From Chitinophagaceae bacterium (GTDB lineage Bacteria; Bacteroidota; Bacteroidia; Chitinophagales; Chitinophagaceae): a stretch of DNA of 9,570 bases. Location: contig JALOMX010000050.1 in NCBI GenBank assembly GCA_025455245.1, positions 1-9,570 of the forward strand. Direction: 5' to 3'. A program made the position numbers and the translations under genes. The notes beneath the pieces were generated by a model. That model searched no databases. It was not told the DNA's origin and saw nothing but the letters and a program-made list of their open reading frames with translations. Below, piece after piece: positions 6,991 to 9,570 of the stretch; the stretch's first letter is position 1, and every line of letters begins with the position of its first letter.

Positions 6991-7884
6991 TTAGCGCTTA
7001 TATGCAACGGTCAATTCTTTGCTGCCGGAGGTGTAAGCATAAAACCCTTCACCGCTTTTTACCCCGAGTTTTCCTGCAGTAACCATATTGACGAGCAATG
7101 GACAGGGGGCATATTTGGGATTGCCGAACCCATCATGCAATACACGCAATATGCTCAGGCAAACATCAAGTCCAATGAAATCGGCTAGCTGCAATGGCCC
7201 CATGGGATGCGCCATACCGAGTTTCATAACCGTATCAATTTCTTCAACCCCTGCCACACCTTCATACAGGCTGTAAATAGCTTCGTTGATCATCGGCATC
7301 AGGATCCGGTTGGCTACAAAACCCGGATAATCGTTTACCACACAAGGGACCTTACCCAACGATTTACTGAGTTCTACAATGGTGTCCGTTATGCCTTTTT
7401 CCGTTGCGTAGCCGTTAATAATTTCAACGAGTTTCATAACCGGAACAGGATTCATAAAGTGCATCCCGATTACTTTTTCGGGACGGCCTGTTACCGCTGC
7501 TATTTTGGTAATGGAAATAGAGGACGTATTGGTGGCAAGGATGCAATTGGAAGGAGCTACTTCGCCAAGTTCCTTAAATATCTTCAGTTTGAGCTCAACA
7601 TTTTCAGTGGCAGCTTCCACTACGAGGTCAACATCTCCGGTACCGGCTGCAATGCTGGTTTGCGTGGTAATATTTGCAAGGGTGTTTTCCTTTTGAGAAG
7701 CATCCAATACACCCTTTGCGATCTGGCGGTCAAGATTTTTTGAAATATTGGCAACCGCTTTTGAAAGCTGTGGTTCACTAACATCTATCAAATGAACTTT
7801 AAATCCATGTTGTGCAAAAACATGTGCGATACCATTTCCCATGGTGCCTGCCCCAATAACGGCTACCTTTTTAATTGAAAGCAT
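6991..7884 (-). CDS. hbd: 3-hydroxybutyryl-CoA dehydrogenase
   Basis: This NAD(P)-dependent cytoplasmic enzyme interconverts 3-hydroxybutyryl-CoA (or other 3-hydroxyacyl-CoA) and acetoacetyl-CoA, as used in beta-oxidation, butyrate metabolism or storage-polymer chemistry. From the ATG at 7884 there are 297 residues. An N-terminal Rossmann domain has GAGTMG (11-16) and the coenzyme-selecting Asp34 (LID). VVEAATEN (88-95) and NTSSIS (119-124) follow. The catalytic His142 lies in GMHFMNPVP and Glu154 in KLVEIING. NDYPGFVANRIL (184-195) starts the C-terminal helical domain with GPLQLADFIGLD (229-240). Single-domain length points to Hbd/PaaH-type rather than the fused FadB. A TTG at 7908 in frame would add eight residues without family support. 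The gene lies 44 bp downstream of the secreted CarboxypepD_reg-like protein gene on the same strand, and its stop is 3 bp from that of the convergent SMR gene. No beta-oxidation partners are visible. Confidence 0.94.
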   Translation of the reverse strand: MLSIKKVAVIGAGTMGNGIAHVFAQHGFKVHLIDVSEPQLSKAVANISKNLDRQIAKGVLDASQKENTLANITTQTSIAAGTGDVDLVVEAATENVELKLKIFKELGEVAPSNCILATNTSSISITKIAAVTGRPEKVIGMHFMNPVPVMKLVEIINGYATEKGITDTIVELSKSLGKVPCVVNDYPGFVANRILMPMINEAIYSLYEGVAGVEEIDTVMKLGMAHPMGPLQLADFIGLDVCLSILRVLHDGFGNPKYAPCPLLVNMVTAGKLGVKSGEGFYAYTSGSKELTVAYKR

Positions 7885-7928
7885 ACAATCGTTGATTTTA
7901 GGCTGCAAAATTCGGATAAAAGAGGGAA

Positions 7929-8564
7929 CTATTTTTTCTTAAAATCACCTCGTTTCCACGACTGAATGAATTGCTGCCAGGATGCAGGATTCAGAATGCC
8001 CATAGGTGGTACCTGACCGGAATAAACCGCCCGGTTTGCCTGATTACGCAAGCTGTAGTTTACCGCCTCACGTCCGTCGGAGGGTAAGGTCTTCATTAAG
8101 GCGAGCCGTTTATTTTCTTCAAGGTTTTGGCGGGCAATTTCATATTCATCGGCAGGAATACTCATGTTTACGAAATCCCGCTCAAATTGCGGCCTTGAAG
8201 GGCGTGCACGTATAATGGTTGCCGGCAGGTAATTATAGTCTGCAACGAGCAGCTTTATCACTTCAAATTCGTTTCCTTTCAGGTTGCGGGGTATTACGGC
8301 ACGGCTTGTTTCATAGCCTATATAGGAAAATTCAATTTCATCTCCCTTGAGGACCGCAATGCTGAATACCCCCTGACGGTTGGTAATGGTACCCCGGCCT
8401 TTTCCCTTTACCACTATGCTTACCCCATCAAGCCCAACGAGACTGTCGGCAGTCATGACAACTCCATACAATTGCACCACTGAATCCTGATACTCAACTG
8501 CACCCTGTGCGCGTGCACCAAAATACATGAGCAAAAAAAGGAACAAAGTGTATAAATGCTTCAT
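7929..8564 (-). CDS. Secreted CarboxypepD_reg-like domain protein of unknown function
   Basis: The 211-residue protein starts with a clear Sec signal peptide (MKHLYTLFLFLLMYFGARAQ, cleavage near 19-20). No lipobox cysteine is present, so it is probably periplasmic. Residues about 30-108 form one beta-sandwich domain of the carboxypeptidase-regulatory-like type, with LYGVVM, LDGVSIVVKGKGRGTITNRQG and FSYIGYET as its signature blocks. This domain often sits at the N terminus of SusC/TonB-dependent receptors, but no plug or barrel follows. The rest (about 118-211) is polar and rich in Arg, Asn and Pro (PADEYEIARQNLEENKR, GQVPPMGILNPASWQQFI, KRGDFKKK). I recognise it as a recurring Bacteroidota protein type but know no function for it. 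It could belong to outer-membrane assembly or scaffolding. It is followed by hbd after 44 bp and is divergent from mrp. Confidence 0.85.
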   Translation of the reverse strand: MKHLYTLFLFLLMYFGARAQGAVEYQDSVVQLYGVVMTADSLVGLDGVSIVVKGKGRGTITNRQGVFSIAVLKGDEIEFSYIGYETSRAVIPRNLKGNEFEVIKLLVADYNYLPATIIRARPSRPQFERDFVNMSIPADEYEIARQNLEENKRLALMKTLPSDGREAVNYSLRNQANRAVYSGQVPPMGILNPASWQQFIQSWKRGDFKKK

Positions 8565-8580
8565 AGTAAGCGTACCGGTT

Positions 8581-8588
8581 CAAAAATA
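8581..8588 (-). promoter_or_regulatory. Putative -7 box for the secreted-protein/hbd unit
   Basis: On the minus strand this reads TATTTTTG, an exact TAnnTTTG match, 16 bases before the ATG. A TTG lies about 23 bases upstream of it, slightly longer than the usual 19-21 spacing, and the leader would be only about 10 bases. The call is weak and comes from pattern only. Confidence 0.3.
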
Positions 8589-8635
8589 CCCGGTTTGGTA
8601 AAATGAAATATCAACAAAGAAAGGTCTTCAAAGGT

Positions 8636-8643
8636 TAATTTTG
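8636..8643 (+). promoter_or_regulatory. Putative -7 box for mrp
   Basis: TAATTTTG is an exact TAnnTTTG match 35 bases before the mrp ATG, giving a predicted leader of about 30 bases. No TTG or TTTG is found 19-21 bases upstream. The divergent gap 8565-8678 would then carry two outward-facing -7 boxes. Confidence 0.35.
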
Positions 8644-8678
8644 CCACTTTAATTTTTGGTTTAACAAAAACTTTGAGC

Positions 8679-9570
8679 ATGACAGAACAAGATATACTAA
8701 AGGCATTGAGTAATGTACAGGAACCCGACCTTGGAAAAGACCTTGTAACCCTGAATATGGTAAAAGACATCAGGATAGATGGTAATAAGGTATCATTTAC
8801 GGTAGTGCTCACCACCCCGGCCTGTCCTATGAAAGACCTGATGGAAAAGGCTTGTGTGCATGCCATAACACTTTTGGTAAACAAGGAGGCGGAGGTGCAG
8901 GTCAACTTTACTGCCAATACTTCTTCGGCCCGGAAGTCAGGGGAAAATGTATTGCCGGGGGTGAAAAACATTATTGCGGTGATCAGCGGAAAGGGAGGGG
9001 TTGGAAAAAGTACGGTTTCCGCCAATCTTGCCATTGCCCTTGCACAGGGTGGGGCAAGCGTTGGTTTGATGGATGCGGATATTTATGGACCAAGTGTGCC
9101 CATTATGTTTGGGGTTCGTGGTCAAAGGCCTTTGATGCAGGACGATGGTACCGGTAAAGGGCAGATAGTTCCTTTGGAGAGGTTTGGAATCAAGCTGATG
9201 AGTATCGGCTTATTGGTTGATGATAAAAGTGCTGTTGTGTGGCGCGGCCCAATGGCAAGCAGTGCCATCAGGCAATTTATTACCGATGTGGCATGGGGTG
9301 AACTTGACTACCTTGTCATTGACATGCCTCCCGGTACCGGAGATATTCACCTCACCATGGTGCAGACCGTTCCTGTAACGGGGGTTGTTGTGGTAACCAC
9401 GCCGCAGGCCGTGGCTTTGGCCGATGCAAAAAAAGGCATTGCGATGTTTGGGCAGGCGCAAATCAATGTTCCCATCATTGGTTTGGTAGAAAATATGAGT
9501 TGGTTTACTCCTGCCGAACTTCCTGAAAACCGGTATTATATTTTCGGAAAAGATGGCGGTAAAAAGCTTG
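8679..9570 (+). CDS. mrp: Mrp/ApbC/NBP35-type P-loop ATPase, iron-sulfur cluster carrier (5' part)
   Basis: The frame is open at the right edge; 297 residues of an expected 360-370 are present. Residues 1-77 form a MIP18/DUF59 domain (EPDLGKDLV, TTPACPMKD with Cys49). The SIMIBI-class P-loop domain follows: deviant Walker A SGKGGVGKST (103-112, with signature Lys105), DADIYGPS (132-139), IDMPPGTGD (214-222) and VENMSWF (270-276). Mrp/ApbC proteins are cytoplasmic carriers that help load Fe-S clusters into target enzymes, with ATP hydrolysis tied to cluster transfer. Many family members have a CxxC pair just after VENMS; here the segment reads TPAELPENRYYIFGK (277-291) with no cysteine. I recall this as usual for Bacteroidota, where the protein is often labelled simply Mrp/NBP35 family. 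The ATG at 8679 follows a short A/T-rich leader and is divergent from the secreted-protein gene. A Cys-containing motif beyond the window cannot be excluded. Confidence 0.95.
   Translation, partial: MTEQDILKALSNVQEPDLGKDLVTLNMVKDIRIDGNKVSFTVVLTTPACPMKDLMEKACVHAITLLVNKEAEVQVNFTANTSSARKSGENVLPGVKNIIAVISGKGGVGKSTVSANLAIALAQGGASVGLMDADIYGPSVPIMFGVRGQRPLMQDDGTGKGQIVPLERFGIKLMSIGLLVDDKSAVVWRGPMASSAIRQFITDVAWGELDYLVIDMPPGTGDIHLTMVQTVPVTGVVVVTTPQAVALADAKKGIAMFGQAQINVPIIGLVENMSWFTPAELPENRYYIFGKDGGKKL

Noticed and set aside
6714..7082. 122-codon plus-strand frame overlapping the SMR gene and hbd
   Set aside because: It is a +1 shadow of the transporter that continues antisense into hbd; no protein family features.
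7207..7743. 178-codon plus-strand frame antisense to hbd
   Set aside because: The reverse strand carries a complete dehydrogenase with intact motifs; this frame is its complement shadow.
8561..9034. 157-codon minus-strand frame over the start of mrp
   Set aside because: It is antisense to the MIP18 and Walker A region of mrp, which reads cleanly on the plus strand from 8679.
1..9570. A mobile element, CRISPR array, defence island or novel multi-gene system
   Set aside because: No transposase, integrase, spacer-repeat array, terminal repeats or composition break was seen; every gene but two belongs to a recognised housekeeping or transport family.

Overview
This window is an ordinary chromosomal segment of a member of the phylum Bacteroidota, carrying ten protein genes on both strands. 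The assignment rests on several agreeing signs. The starts have A/T-rich leaders with no clear Shine-Dalgarno sequence. Several intergenic gaps contain TAnnTTTG boxes, the -7 element of the Bacteroidetes primary sigma factor, and one has the full TTG-N19-TAnnTTTG layout. The Mrp protein has a Bacteroidota-type C-terminal region without the CxxC pair, there is a secreted carboxypeptidase-regulatory-like protein, and the ribonuclease Z begins in a way I associate with Chitinophagaceae-like relatives. I cannot name a genus.

Layout from left to right. (1) The 3' end of an EnvC-like gene with a degenerate LytM/M23 domain (+), followed by a well-formed promoter. (2) accA and dapA (+), 43 bp apart and probably one transcript, linking the first step of fatty-acid synthesis with the lysine/diaminopimelate pathway. 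(3) Converging on dapA with 4 bp between the stop codons, a two-gene minus-strand unit: a small STAS-like protein followed by rnz (tRNA 3'-end processing). (4) clpC (+), a complete class I Hsp100 unfoldase, ending at a strong hairpin terminator that looks bidirectional. (5) A short SMR-family transporter gene of the Gdx/SugE type (+), converging with 3 bp between stops on (6) a minus-strand pair: a secreted CarboxypepD_reg-like protein, then a 3-hydroxybutyryl-CoA dehydrogenase. (7) Divergent from that pair, the 5' part of an Mrp/ApbC/NBP35-type P-loop ATPase (+), which runs off the window end.

The genes are mostly housekeeping: envelope division and remodelling, fatty acid and lysine biosynthesis, tRNA maturation, protein quality control, small-cation export, acyl-CoA metabolism and Fe-S cluster handling. 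I see no tRNA, rRNA, CRISPR array, insertion sequence, phage gene, toxin-antitoxin pair or defence system, and no evidence of a new multi-gene system. The points worth a second look are small: three domain-family members that lack the hallmark catalytic, phosphorylated or metal-binding residues (the EnvC-like, STAS and Mrp proteins), an SMR transporter with an altered pocket residue, a perfect inverted repeat in the spacer of the accA promoter, an rnz gene with no ATG or GTG start, and two nearly abutting convergent gene pairs. No gene-free stretch exceeds 300 bases; the longest is the 189 bp between the STAS gene and clpC.
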